64,000 nt of DNA. Source: Palaemon carinicauda. Taxonomy: Eukaryota > Arthropoda > Malacostraca > Decapoda > Palaemonidae. Every line of letters starts with the position of its first letter. Within the stretch, counting starts at the first letter, position 1. The DNA lies in assembly GCF_036898095.1 (NCBI RefSeq), contig NC_090730.1, positions 33,072,761-33,136,760 of the forward strand. Reading direction: 5' to 3'. Below, in pieces: positions 52,585 through 63,654 of this stretch. The notes beneath the pieces were generated by a model that saw only the letters and a list, made by a program, of their open reading frames with translations, was not told the DNA's origin and did no database searches. The translations under genes were made by a program, and so were the position numbers.

Positions 52585-52816
52585 TTGTTTGAGGGTACAC
52601 TCGAGCACACTATCCTATCTAATTTCTCTTCCTCTTGTTTTGTTAAAGTTTTTATATTATATAGATATTTATTGTAATGTTATTCTTATCATATTTATTT
52701 TTTCCTTGTTTCCTTTCCTCACTGGGCTATTTTCCCTGTTGGAGCCCCTGGGCTTATAGCATTCTGCTTTTCCAACTAGGGTTGTAGCTTAGCAATCAAT
52801 AATAATAATAATAATA
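52585..52816 (+). repeat. Short interspersed repeat, copy 3, inside RTE copy 2
   Basis: From about 52625 it contains CTTATAGCATTCTGCTTTTC, CAACTAGGGTTGTAGCTTAG and an (AAT)n tail ending at 52816, where the LINE sequence (CCGGAGGAAGCAGCAGGGCC) resumes. The LINE is otherwise continuous across it, so this is a later insertion. Confidence 0.75.
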
Positions 52817-52879
52817 ACCGGAGGAAGCAGCAGGGCCTACCGGAACTGCGTCACAATCGCTCGCCTTTCATTCCTATTT

Positions 52880-54550
52880 CTAGCATGCTCTCTTGCCTCT
52901 CACATCTATCCCTCTATCACCTGGAGCTTTCCTTACTCCATCCATCCACCCAAACCTTGGCCTTCCTCTTGTACTTCTCCCATCAACTCTTGCATTCTTC
53001 ACCTTCTTTAGTAGACAGCCATTTTCCATTCTCTCAACATGGCCAAACCACCTCATCACATTCATATCCATTCTAGCTGCTAATTAATTTATTAACTCGT
53101 TCGTACCCTCACTACTTCATTCCTAACACTGTCTACTCGAGATACACCAGCCATACTCCTCAGACACTTCATCTCAAACACATTCAATTTCTGTCTCTCC
53201 GTCATTTTCATTCCCCACAACTCCGATCCATACATCACAGTTGGTACAATCACTTTCTCATATAGAACTCTCTTTACATTCATGCCCAACCCTCTATTCT
53301 TTACCACTCCCTTCACTCCCCCCAACACTTTACATCCTTCATTCACTCAGTGATGTACATCTGCTTCCACTCCACCATTTGCTGCAACAACAGACCCCAA
53401 GTACTTAAACTGATCCAACTCCTCAAGTAACTCTCCATTCAACCTTGCACCACCTTCCCTTCTCGTACGTCTCAACCTTACTCTTACCCACATTAACTCT
53501 CATCTTCCTTCTCTCACATACCATTTCAAATTCTGTCACTAATCGGTCAAGCTGCTCTTCTGAGTCTGCAACCAGTACAGTATCATCCGCAAACAACAAC
53601 TGATTTACCTCTCATTCATGATCAATCTCGTCTATCAGTTTCAATTCTCGTCCAAGCACTCGAGCATTCACCTCTCTCACCACTCCATCAACGTACAAGT
53701 TAAACACCCATGGCGACTTTACACATCCCTGTCTCAGCCCCACTCTCACCGGAAACCAATTGCTCACTTCATTTCCTACCCTAACACACACTTTACTACC
53801 TTTGTAGAAACTTTTCACTGCTTGCAACAACCTTCCACCAATTCCATATAATCTCATCACCTTCCACACCGCTTCCCTATGAACTCTATCATACGCTTTC
53901 TCCGGATCCATAAATGCAACATACACCTCCTTACCTTTTGCTAAATATTTCTCGCATATCTGCCTAACCGTAAAAATCTGATTCATATATCCCCTACCTC
54001 TTCTAAAACCACCCTGTACTTCTAAGATTGCATTCTCTGTTTTATCCTTAATTCTATTAATCAGTACTCTACCATACACTTTTCCAACCACACTCAACAA
54101 ACTAATACCCCTTGAATTACAACACTCATGCACATCTCCCTTACCCTTATATAGTGGTACAATACATGCACAAACCCAATCTACTGGTACCATTGACAAC
54201 ACAAAACACATATTAAACAATCTCACCAACCATTCACGTACAGTCACACTCACTTCCTTCAACATCTCGGCTCTCACGCCATCCATACCAGGTGCTTTTC
54301 CTACTCTCGCTTCATCTAGTGCTCTCCTCACTTCCTCTCTTGTAATCTCTCTCTCATTCTCATCTCCCATCACTGGCACCCCAACACCTGCAACAGCAAT
54401 TATATCTGCCTCCCTATTATCCTCAACATTCAGTAAACTTTCAAAATATTCTGCCCACCTTTTCCTTGCTTCCTCTTCTTTTAACAACCTTCCATTTCCA
54501 TCTTTCACCATCTCTTCAATTCTCGAACCAGCCTTTCTTACTCTCTTCAC
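52880..54550 (-). pseudogene. RTE-like LINE copy 2: reverse transcriptase, broken
   Basis: 54550-53612 covers KAPGMDGVRAEML, GKVYGRVLINRI, MDPEKAYDRVHRE and GLRQGCVKSPWVFNLYVDG. Frames then break before the ADD motif (53346-53612 is out of frame), and 53346-52880 gives VMYGSELWGMK, MRWFGHVERMENG and RGRPRFGWMDG. The C-terminal end is next to the interspersed-repeat insertion. Confidence 0.75.
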
Positions 54551-54957
54551 TCCTTTCCAAAACTTCTTATTCTCTTCATATAAACAACCCTATCCCTGAT
54601 CCCACCTCAGGTCAGCCGCCCTCTTTGCCTCAGTTACCTTGCGCTTTACTTCCATACTTTTCTCTCTATATCTTTCATACTTCTCTACACTGTTACTCTA
54701 CAGTCATTCTTCAAATGCCCTCTTTTTCTCTTCCACTTTTACCTTCACTCCTTCATTCCACCATTCACTACCCTTCCTCATGCCGCTCCAACAAACTTTT
54801 TGCCAAACACATCACTTTCAATCCCAACAAAATTTTCTTTAACTTCCACTCCTCCTCTAAATTACCTGTTTCTCTTACTTTCACTCTGTCATATGCCTTT
54901 TTCAAACTTTCTTGATATTCAATTTTTACCTCAGGTTTTGTTGACTCTTCAACCTTC

Positions 54958-55743
54958 CTACCTCCCTTTTACATCGCCCCACTCTTTTGCTACAACTAAT
55001 TTTCCTTCCACTAAAAAATAATTAGGCATACCATTAGCCATACCCCTAAACATGTGCACGTCTTTCAATCTTCCAAACATTCTTTTTGTTATCAACACAT
55101 AATCCATTAAAGCCCTTTCAACCAATTTTCCATTTGCCACTCTTACTCATGTATATTTGTTTTCATCTTTCTTTTTGAAAAAGCAAGAACTTATCACCAT
55201 CTCTTGCTCAACACAGATATCTACCAGTCTCTTACTACTCTCATTTTCACCTGGTAAGCCATACTTCCCAATGACACCTTCTACCTCTCCAGCGCCCACT
55301 CAAGCATTTAAGTCACCCATGACAACTACAGAATTCCTTCTACCTAGTCCTTCTACACACCTAGTTAATCCATTCCAGAACTCATTCTGCTCTTCTTCAC
55401 TTTTCTCACAACCTGGCCCATACGCACTAACAAAAGCCCAACATTCCCTACCCAACCTAACCCTTACCCACATTAACTTAGATGATATTTCCTTCCATTC
55501 CGCTACTTTATCTGTCATCCATTCACTCAGCAATAAAGCCACACCCTCTCTTGCTCTTCCCCTTTCAATCCCAGACACTCTACCAGTCACTTCACCCTTC
55601 CCTTTTATCTTTGTCTCACACAAAACCAATATATCCATTCTTCTATTCATAAGCATACTTCCAATCTCACATCTTTTACTCTCTATCGTACTACATCCAC
55701 GCACATTCAGACACCCCAAAATTAGAGTGTGGGGAGCAGTCAT
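54958..55743 (-). pseudogene. RTE-like LINE copy 2: APE-type endonuclease
   Basis: LGCLNVRGCSTIESKRCEIG, LVLCETKIKGKGE, FVSAYGPGCEKSEEEQ and VVVMGDLNA in one frame, ending at a stop, then MDYVLITKRMFGRL and MPNYFLVEGKL (SDH changed to PNY) in another. The SDH catalytic His region is altered relative to copy 1, so the nickase is probably dead. Confidence 0.72.
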
Positions 55744-55898
55744 TCTCCCCCAGCTCCACCTCTACTTTGTCTCACAGGAGTATATAGTACAGGAGAGGGG
55801 GTTCCCAGCCCCCTCGTCCCGTCCCTTTTAGTCGCCTCTTACAACACTCGGGGATACGTTGGCGCTATTCTAATTGTTGTTATGCCCCCGCGGCATAA

Positions 55899-56330
55899 TA
55901 TTTTTATTATTATTACTATTATTATTATTATTATTACTAGCTAAGCTACAACCCTAGTTGGAAAGGCATAAGGCTATAAGCCCAAGGAGTGAGGAAAGGA
56001 AACAAGGAAATAAAAAGAGAAGTAATAACAATAAAAAAATATTTCACGAGGAGCATCAACATTAAATTAGATCTATCATATAAAATCTATAAAAACAAGA
56101 GGAAGAGAATCAAGACAGAATAGCTTGCATGTGTACCCTCAAATAAGAGAACTTTGACCCAAGACAGTGAAAGACCATGGTCCAGAGGCCATGGCACTAC
56201 CTAAGCCCTGTTAGAATGGAAAAGGGAATTCTAGTGGTCAGTCGACTGCCAATGTCCCCACATCCCTTTTGAAAGAGTAATGTAGAGTTTTGGACCAATG
56301 TCTTCTGCAGAGCTGTGCTACTATGCCAAA
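55899..56330 (-). repeat. Short interspersed repeat, copy 4 (longer)
   Basis: Reverse orientation: (ATT)n at 55899-55937, then CTAGCTAAGCTACAACCCTA and GTTGGAAA, then a longer body than the other copies. It includes AAGACCATGGTCCAGAGGCC, so it gives the fuller form of the repeat. It starts immediately at the 5' end of RTE copy 2. Confidence 0.65.
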
Positions 56331-57760
56331 ATCTGTCAGAAAAAGTAAGATGCCACTGCATCTCTTCTCCTCCAGGTAAAGTTAGCCTACAGGTTGGCTG
56401 TTTGATGAGTTCAAGAAAGCAATTGCCTTTCCTCCAGACAGTAATAACCTGCTGAGATTTGCTTCTCCTCCTGGACAGCCAGCCTCATAGAACTGGTGAA
56501 GTCCCCTACCGTGAATAATCATGGGTGAACAAATGATACTGTCTGGAAAGAGGCAATGGCAGTGAACTCCATAGTTGTCAAATTGGCAGAAGAAAAAGAG
56601 GTTCCTTTTGCTTTTAACACAATCCAGGGGCAGGCTTACCTTCAGCCCACAGATTTATCAGGTTGAAATACAGGGGAGTAAGACAGCTCCTCTTGGACAC
56701 ATCCTTCTATGCAGAGTGAGTTTGGGAACCAAAAGCTTTCCAGAATGGGTAAACCAGAGAGAATTCTCAGATTAGGAGTTCACCCAGTCCAAGCCCCTCT
56801 AGCTAGCTCAGATCAGGGAGGTCCAAATTGTCGCTTGGAGTTCAAACTGTTCTGGATTAAGGTGCTGTGGTTGCCTCTCCAAGGCTATTGTAGTCAGGAA
56901 TAAGCTCATTGACCTAAATAAAGTCCCCCTCCAACTCTGGAGTTCTCAATGTCTAAAGGCAAGGCAGTCTCCCTGCTCTTTAGGGTTCATTAACTCCAAA
57001 GCTGCTTCATTCTCCAGAGGGAACTGAGGCTCAGTGAACTGCTCTAGGAACAATTCACTGTAGAATATGCAAGATCCGGCCCAAGAAAAGAGTCAGGTGC
57101 ATACATATTCTTGAGAACTAGAAATGGATTGGATTAGATTTGGAAATTTAGATGAAATAGCCCAGCACTGGCACCTTTGAGGACACTCAGCATCCAAAGT
57201 CCATCTAGGGTAAAACCCTAGTTACACTATTAGGTAAATGTTGAAGAGGCTAGACAAAATGATGGAGGAGAGGAAGCAAGAACAATGGTAAAGTAGAGGG
57301 GTAAAAGGCAAGTTCTGCTATGGGCCAAGGGAACGCTGCAATGACTCTTAATTGGTGTGCAATGACTGCATTATAGTATATCCCCACAAGGAGCTAGACA
57401 ATAAAGCAAACCAAGAACCATTGAAGCTCCATGTCCATTGAATAAACTCTGGTACCACATCCTGAAGTAAAGACAAAACATAACACCATAGACTTCTCTT
57501 TAGGGAAAGGGAGTGGACACTCAGCTCAGCTCGGGGCTCAAAATTATTGCGGCAATAGGACTAATAAGACTCTCGTCTCAGGCTGTGTGCCTTTCCACAC
57601 AAGGAAATAGGGCAATCAGACCATGTAGTCCTCCATAGTTACAACTAGAAAGGTAATAGTGACTCTAAAGATCCACTTCACCTGGGCTATATTGTCAATA
57701 TTTTTCCCCAGGAAAAGCCTTAACAACTGGAGCTAGGTGGCAGCTGGAACGCTGGGCCTG
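56331..57760. other. Stretch with possible DIRS debris and one dispersed repeat
   Basis: No intact gene. A + strand trace of a DIRS RT connection region near 56940-57100 (FILQRELRLSELL) is too weak to call. At about 57180-57380 is a single copy of the repeat found three times at 48460-49325. Confidence 0.3.
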
Positions 57761-57767
57761 TACTCTC

Positions 57768-57985
57768 TTAGATCAACATGAAGATACTAGTCAATGGGCA
57801 AGTTTTGTCATCCACTTTCCTAGGAAACAGGCAGTCACAAAAAGTTTTTTTTTTTTCTTTTAGATCTGTCCTGCATAGTAATTTTCTTAACTTTTGAAAG
57901 GTAAAAAAATCTCTGAACCACTCCCGTTGAGGCCAAAACAGTCCTCCTATGGTCTTGTGCTGCTCTGTGACTACCAAGGCTGAAT
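57768..57985 (-). pseudogene. DIRS methyltransferase-like domain fragment
   Basis: The - strand frame reads TIGGLFWPQREWFRDF, then LLCRTDL, matching the APFWPxREWF..L and RxDLL end of the post-RNase H domain in the complete copies (APLWPAREWF, RVDLLRQ). It is short and isolated, next to a DIRS-end-like inverted structure. Confidence 0.5.
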
Positions 57986-58018
57986 AATTAATATCGGAGG
58001 GAAAGCATGAAAAAAATT

Positions 58019-58303
58019 TAGTAATAAAATTTCTTATTTCTATACTTACCTGATGCTCATGTTGCTCCTTCTCCAGAAACTTGGTTTAATCGACAGTTGC
58101 CCGTAAAATTTTAAACCCATTTTCTTTGCTTCAATAAACACATGCCCTTAGTAAAAGAAGAAGTATTCTAGCAGTAAGTGGTAACAGATGCACCAGTCTC
58201 TTTGGCTTTCAAGTGAAAATTATCCCTATCCTCTTGACAGCACGAGGCATTGGGGCAGATGGTGGCATGTATAGGAACATCAGGTGAGTATAGAAATAAG
58301 AAT
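58019..58303. mobile_element. DIRS-end remnant with inverted arms (another family)
   Basis: AATTTCTTATTTCTATACTT, then ACCTGATGCTCATGTTG at the left and, after about 190 bp, GGAACATCAGGTGAGTATAG plus AAATAAGAA at the right are inverted copies. The shape is that of an ICR right half plus right terminal repeat. The right terminus is cut at 58303, where family II sequence starts. Confidence 0.55.
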
Positions 58304-58590
58304 TGTTCCAACACGGTTACTTACCTAGAACTACCTTCTTAGGAGTTACTGGTTAACTCTACCTAACCGACCAGCTTTTTGTATAGTTTACCCCCCTCTT
58401 CCCATTTTCTACGGGGTCAACCTCTGGCAGTGTGGTACGTGCCCTGAGGCGACCCGGGGTCGGGCAGCGTGCTAGCTCAGGTCGAATCGCCAGTAAGTTT
58501 CTGGTCGCGACGTGATAAACATCTCGCCGCGCGCTCTCTTATCTTGTACGACCCTTTGTGTCCCCCGATCCTTTGTGCTTACCTCGTACT
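58304..58590 (+). mobile_element. Left-end fragment of DIRS family II, second copy
   Basis: It begins TTGTTCCAACACGGTTACTT and follows 32519-32810 closely through the terminal repeat and start of the leader (GGTCGCGACGTGATAAACAT, TCGCCGCGCG), then diverges near 58590. Inserted at or joined to the neighbouring DIRS end, with no gag. Confidence 0.8.
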
Positions 58591-59662
58591 AACCAGGTCC
58601 AGATTACTTATGATAAAACATCTCAAAATATGGGATTCCAGAGTGTTTACTAAACCTATCTAATATATAAGACTGTAGCTTGTGTAAATGATGTTTCTTG
58701 ATCTAAACGATACTTTGATTGATACCAAACGAATTATCCAATTGAAACCCTACATACTTTTAGGTTAGCGAGTTAAAGTTCAACTGAACTCAATCTTCAT
58801 AAGCAAACCATCATTCATTAAGATGATTTATAGCAAAATCCCACTTAGTATGCCATGAAGCTGCTGCTAAAACTTTTCCAAAGAAAGATTTTTAGGAAAT
58901 TTAAGGGAAGTAAATACAGTATTATGAATGCTATAGCATATTTGATGACAGGGACGCTAACTATAATTCCTGAAATTTTGTCCAAGTAATACTGAATGAC
59001 TCTTATTGGAAAAAGAAACCTATTTTCTGTGGAAACACTTTCATCGATTCTCAGAGAAGGTATGTGAAAAAAATGAGGGAAAACTCTATAGCTTTAAAAT
59101 AATTTTTGGCTGTGAACAATGACAAAAGGAACAAAATCATCCTGTGTTCCCATTATTTATTTTGCTGAAGCTAATACCAACGGGAAAAGGTTTCTAGCTA
59201 AGATCTTTTGAAGAAATATTTAAGAATTCAGATTTTTTTAATTACTGTAAAGCCACACCTAAATTCCAGAAAATTTACCTTACTACTGGAGACCTTTTAG
59301 TACTCAACATTATAATACAGTACAACTACTGTATTATAATACCTGAAAAGGACAGATCTAATCTCCAATGCTTAAGAATCGAATTAGGCATGGATCTAAA
59401 TCCTTCAATGGCTTAAATTGAATGTTTCTCCTCATAAAAATGAATTGCAAAAATTTAACAATATCCAAGCTAGACCTGGTCATTGACAGAATGCTTTGCA
59501 CCAATCAAAATAAGCATTCCGTTGTCCATGAAAGGAATTATTGGTTGATTAACTTTTAGAACCTATAATAGACAAGTCTAGAGGGTTTCACAAACCCTTT
59601 GTTTCTGAGGATACGATGTATAGTTTCCATCCTCATGCACTGTACATCACAGATGATTAAAT
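58591..59662 (-). other. GTF3C3 3' untranslated region and intergenic DNA
   Basis: A/T-rich without coding potential. A canonical AATAAA for the - strand gene is at 59156-59161, about 500 nt beyond the stop. Whether it is the signal used cannot be told from sequence. Confidence 0.35.
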
Positions 59663-60398
59663 CTAAACCTGAATGTATCTAAACATATACATTCTTGCTA
59701 AATTGGGAGATCCACTACTCTGGTAAATAAGAGCAAGATTGAATGCAATCTCACGTGATAAATCGAGCATTGGCCCATCTGGAGGAGACTCCACTGCCGG
59801 ACATTCTAGAGCACGTTTGTAGTAGTGAATAGCCTGTGGTAATAAATTCAGCTGGTGAAATGCCCTTCCCATATTGTACATAGACTCTTGACATTCCCCT
59901 CTCATTTCTACATAAGTGTTAAGAAAAGCGCAAGCCTGAACAACAAGAGAATGCTTTTTCCCACTAAATTTTTGACAAGCCATATGGGTAAATGTCAATC
60001 CCAACATCAATGGAATAAGAGGATTACTGGGATCTTGCTTAAATGCCTGTATATATTGGGCTAAGGAATATTTGTATGTTCCTGCTACCAAGCAGTTATG
60101 ACCATTAAGCAGGTCTAATGCCACTAAATCGGGATGCTTGTGAGTCAGTCGAAGAAGGAACCGATTATGCCGAAAATCATCAGCCTTAGATATAATTAAG
60201 TTGAGCAGATTCCAGCACCTTTCACTCTCAGGATTCTTGATGACTAACTCACGCATGATGTTGTATGCAAAATAAGAGCTATCATTATAAATGCATGCCA
60301 GGAGGCACATAAATTCAATTTCTCTTGCCCTTTCTTTTTCTTTCATGAATTCCTTTGATCCCAATGCACTAAAGGTCATTCTCTCCAACTCTTCAAAT
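59663..60398 (-). CDS. GTF3C3: GTF3C3 terminal exon (TFIIIC subunit 3, C-terminal TPR region)
   Basis: GTF3C3 (TFIIIC102) is a TPR subunit of TFIIIC, which binds internal promoters of tRNA and 5S genes and recruits TFIIIB for RNA polymerase III. The exon begins after a TTTTCAG acceptor at 60399-60406 with one nucleotide, then FEELERMTFSALGSKEF. Family hallmarks follow: FAYNIMRELV, CWNLLNLII, FRHNRFLLRLTHKHPD, LLNGHNCLVAGTYKYSLAQY, LGLTFTHMACQKFSGKKHSL, RGECQESMYNMGRAFHQL, AIHYYKRALE, and the end IAFNLALIYQSSGSPNLARM. This matches the C terminus of animal GTF3C3. The stop is at 59663. Confidence 0.92.
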
Positions 60399-60633
60399 CT
60401 GAAAAGAAACAGATTTAAAAAATTTATTGTTTAAACAAAGTGTGTCACATTTAATGAAAATAGAATCTTGCAACCACTGAATCTAAGGGTTTCAACTAAC
60501 AGGGAGTAATGTAATCAAAATGTGTTTCGGGTCTGGGCTATTAAAGATTTGCACTGGTATTGGACTTCATTACAAAAAAATCTAATAAGTTCTATTAAGG
60601 AAATGATAAGAACTTACAAATAAAAATGAAATA

Positions 60634-60799
60634 CAGTGAACCCTCGCTACTTCGCGGTTCGACCATCGCGGATTCACCACTTCGCGGAGTTTTTCCATAA
60701 CCCATATATATACAGTAATATATATATATATGTATGCATGTATTTATGTATATATGTAGGTATGTATATGTGTATACATATAAATATATATATATATAT

Positions 60800-60887
<88 letters not shown>

Positions 60888-61294
60888 AAAGTAGGAAGAT
60901 GTGATGTAGTTCTAAGTGAAAAGTATGGGAAATATGTCTGGGTAATAAGCAAAGCTCTACCTCCAGTTTGTTTCTTCATTATGATCAGAGATAAATGTAA
61001 ACAAAACATTGGTTGCCATTTTTTATCGTGCTTTTTAGCGTGTTTAGGAAATGCATGATATAAAATCACCTTTAATATTTGTGCCTGTTTTAGTTTAGGG
61101 TACTGTAGTACATGCATTATGTGTTCTGTACATTAAAGGGTAGTTTGTTAACAGAACTACGTACAAGGGAAGGTTTTAAAAGTCTGAATATACATGTTGA
61201 ATAAATAGGTAAATATGGTGTCACTACTTCGCGGATTTTCACCTATCGCGGCCGCGACTGGAACCTATCTACCGCGATAAACGAGGGTTCACTG
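60634..61294. mobile_element. Pogo-like non-autonomous element in the last GTF3C3 intron
   Basis: Inverted ends CAGTGAACCCTCG with further subterminal complementarity (TTCGCGG and CCGCGA blocks), flanked by TA at 60632-60633 and 61295-61296. 661 bp, with a (TA)n tract at about 60784-60885 and no transposase. Confidence 0.88.
60784..60885. repeat. (TA)n microsatellite with (CA) interruption
   Basis: About 100 bp of TA repeats, preceded by TATG-rich DNA and containing a short ACACACACACACA run. It lies inside the pogo-like element. Confidence 0.97.
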
Positions 61295-61404
61295 TACTAG
61301 TCTGCACTATATTTGCATAAAATCTGTTTGTACTTGAGATTAACTACCTAATATACATAAGAACGGAATACTGTATAAGCAAAGAAAGTGCATGGTAATG
61401 TCAC

Positions 61405-61474
61405 CTCATTCTTTTTTGCCTCCTGTTCGCCTCTTCTATTAATTCTGTCTTGTTTTGCAACAATTGTGACAAAT
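61405..61474 (-). CDS. GTF3C3: GTF3C3 penultimate exon (70 nt)
   Basis: On the - strand, after acceptor TTCTCTATGCAG, 70 nt encode LSQLLQNKTELIEEANRRQK and RM, ending AG before a GTGACA donor at 61404-61403. The split codon AG plus A gives Arg and joins in phase to FEELERMTF of the next exon. The charged helix ending in RRQKRMR leading into the conserved LTFxALGS region is plausible for GTF3C3. The donor is weak, and the exon is too short to confirm alone. Confidence 0.6.
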
Positions 61475-62084
61475 CTGCATAGAGAATTGTTATCTTGTGT
61501 CACTTCTGTAACCTGGTAATAAGCCTGAGAGAATTTCTCTGGTGAAGTGTGCACATTTTACAGTCTGAAAGTGCAAGTGTAAATTGTGAGACATACTGAA
61601 GATGTCAATGCTTGGCAGGCAGTTGAACTTTATGACAGTAACAATGTTGTCATATACAGTTCTCTTTTGCTGTTTAGGAGTAAAGACTAGAACGCTTATT
61701 ACTTTTTTGGAACACTGTCTTAGTTCACCTGGAATTACTAGAATATTTGATGTTTTAGGACATAAGTAATGTTTCAGTTTGCTTACTGAGAAATTTGACT
61801 GAATATCCAGTGAATGCAGTATAGATAAAGAAGTGAATCTGTTGAATATTTCTAGTGGTTAAAAATACAGATATTTTTAAGACAAAAAATAACCTGCACA
61901 GAATTTTTTATGAACATAAGACTTGCTTACTAGCATGGAAAATTATCTTATGGTTATGAATTTAATATGGTATTTTGCTTATTGTTATATTGTACATTAT
62001 AATTTATCATCTATAATAAGGTCATAAGTGCGAATGTGTACGTAGGACATAAATAAAATCAATGTGTAAAGATACTTTTTGGGC
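61475..62084 (-). other. Probable GTF3C3 intron sequence
   Basis: A/T-rich. No further GTF3C3 exon was recognised up to the edge repeat. Earlier exons must lie beyond the right edge, or inside the repeat and be too short to see. Confidence 0.35.
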
Positions 62085-62396
62085 TCAAGCCATGTCGTCC
62101 TGATGGAAGTTCCTATTAGTAGCTTCCTAAGGGATATGTGTACTACAGGGATATTCCCAGAGAATTTTACCTTTAGGTCCCCAGAATTCTAACTCCTGGC
62201 ATGAATATCCTTAAATTTTCTCTCAAGGATATCGCATAATATCAGAGGACGTATTCTTGACACACCACTTAGCAATCTGCACCCCGAATAGAGTTTACGC
62301 TTCGAGGGGGAAAGTGGCAGAATAGAAGGGGAGCCGTATCAAGGTTACCCTAGTTCCCATACTACTATTGAGTATCACAACAGCGCCATATCCAAG

Positions 62397-62527
62397 ATGG
62401 CGGAGATTCCTAATTCTGTAGCGATTTCGCACGGTGGTGTTCCCTGTTGTTCTGACATTTTTGATCGATTTTCAAGGATTATTAAGCAATCTCCAGCTTA
62501 TTTCGCCTCTGGAAAGTTGAGTAATGA
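62397..62527 (+). CDS. Possible first exon of the right-edge repeat family
   Basis: The ATG at 62397 sits in an AAGATGG context and opens about 44 codons (MAEIPNSVAISHGGVPCC... SGK) before the conserved GGAAAGTTGAGT block, where GTTGAG could be a splice donor. The left copy has the same ATGGCGGA and the same block, although its frame has an early stop. This is only a suggestion, supported by conservation between the two copies. Confidence 0.3.
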
Positions 62528-63654
62528 ATCTTTACAATGTGTGTAATTTAGCTCAAGTCTCACAGTGAAATTAAAGTAATTTTTTGTGATTAGGAGCTAG
62601 GCCTATTGCTGGAGGCGCCATGTTCGCTGTCGTTCGTTAGGCATGTGTTATTTAGTTAGTAGAACGACATTCCCGGTTTAAATAGCATTAATAATTTAAT
62701 TATGGAAGCTATTTAGGCAATTTATACTTGTAAAGACATTTACAGTATATGCATAATTTTCCTTTTTTTATGTCGATCGTATATGTCAGAATTTTGGTGA
62801 TTTAGGTAACCGAGATTTTATCTTGCCTAGGTAACCTAACCTAGGCAACATAGTATACTTTCGACATTCGACATTTCCCCCGGTTACCCTCGTGTATTGA
62901 TTATCAATTCATCGGAAATTGATATCTCCTAGAAATTATATAACCGATACTCGTCTCTAGTAGAGATTTAATGGTAATCTTTCTTCCCTCTGAATGTAGC
63001 CTTAGGCTACAACCCCAGTAGGTCGTGCCACGAATTTTCATTCAGGCATGACTAGCCAAGGGTTTTCTGTCTCTTCCCTTAACCGCAGATGGCAGGTTTT
63101 GGAATTCGGTCAGAACCTCAGAGTATTTAGTCTTGTGCCGACAGTTGGCCGGCAGGGTGAATAGTTATTTCCCTGCTGGCTAGGCTGCCGACATAGGAGG
63201 CTAGTCCTCCCTAGGCCGCACCTGAAGTGGTTGTATGATGCCGCCACCTTCTCCCTGTGGCCTAGTAGACTAGTCCTGTGCTCGCAGACCCTAGGCTGAA
63301 GAGTAGTACATTCCTGAGGCCTAGGATGGTGCCGGCACTGGAACTCTGTTTCTCCCTTGTTGAGAGGAGGTGGCACTGCTGCCGTCCCCTTAACTGTATT
63401 GGCAGACCCTAGGCTGGAGAATAGAATTCTCCTGCCGCCTAGGATGGCGCAGATACTGAAACAGAGTTTCTTAAGGGTGTGTAGGATCGGCACTTGCCGG
63501 CTCCTTCCACACCTCATACAGGACCCTTTTCCCTCCCCCTCTGTTCTTTTATGATGGCAGAGCCATTGCCTTTCTTTGAGCCGGTGTCCTGCAACCTCAC
63601 CATTGCCGGTGGGTTGCGGGGGCCGGCTAGTCTCCCTCTTTGCAGCTGTTGTCC

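Larger units (their letters stand above)
52350..55895 (-). mobile_element. RTE-like LINE, copy 2 (near full length)
   Basis: The same family as copy 1, but it extends further 5': the region 55736-55895 (reversed: GGCGCTATTC-rich leader with AGAGGCGACTAAAAGGGACG) looks like the element's 5' untranslated region. The 3' tail is at about 52350-52380. It is interrupted near 52585-52816 by a short interspersed repeat. Frame breaks show it is inactive. Confidence 0.8.

Noticed and set aside
56575..57160. A + strand DIRS RT remnant
   Set aside because: Only one weak motif (FILQRELRLSELL) supports it; it is not called as a gene.
61348..61554. A 68-codon - strand frame as a gene
   Set aside because: It overlaps the 70-nt GTF3C3 exon in the wrong frame; the spliced reading fits the neighbouring exon better.
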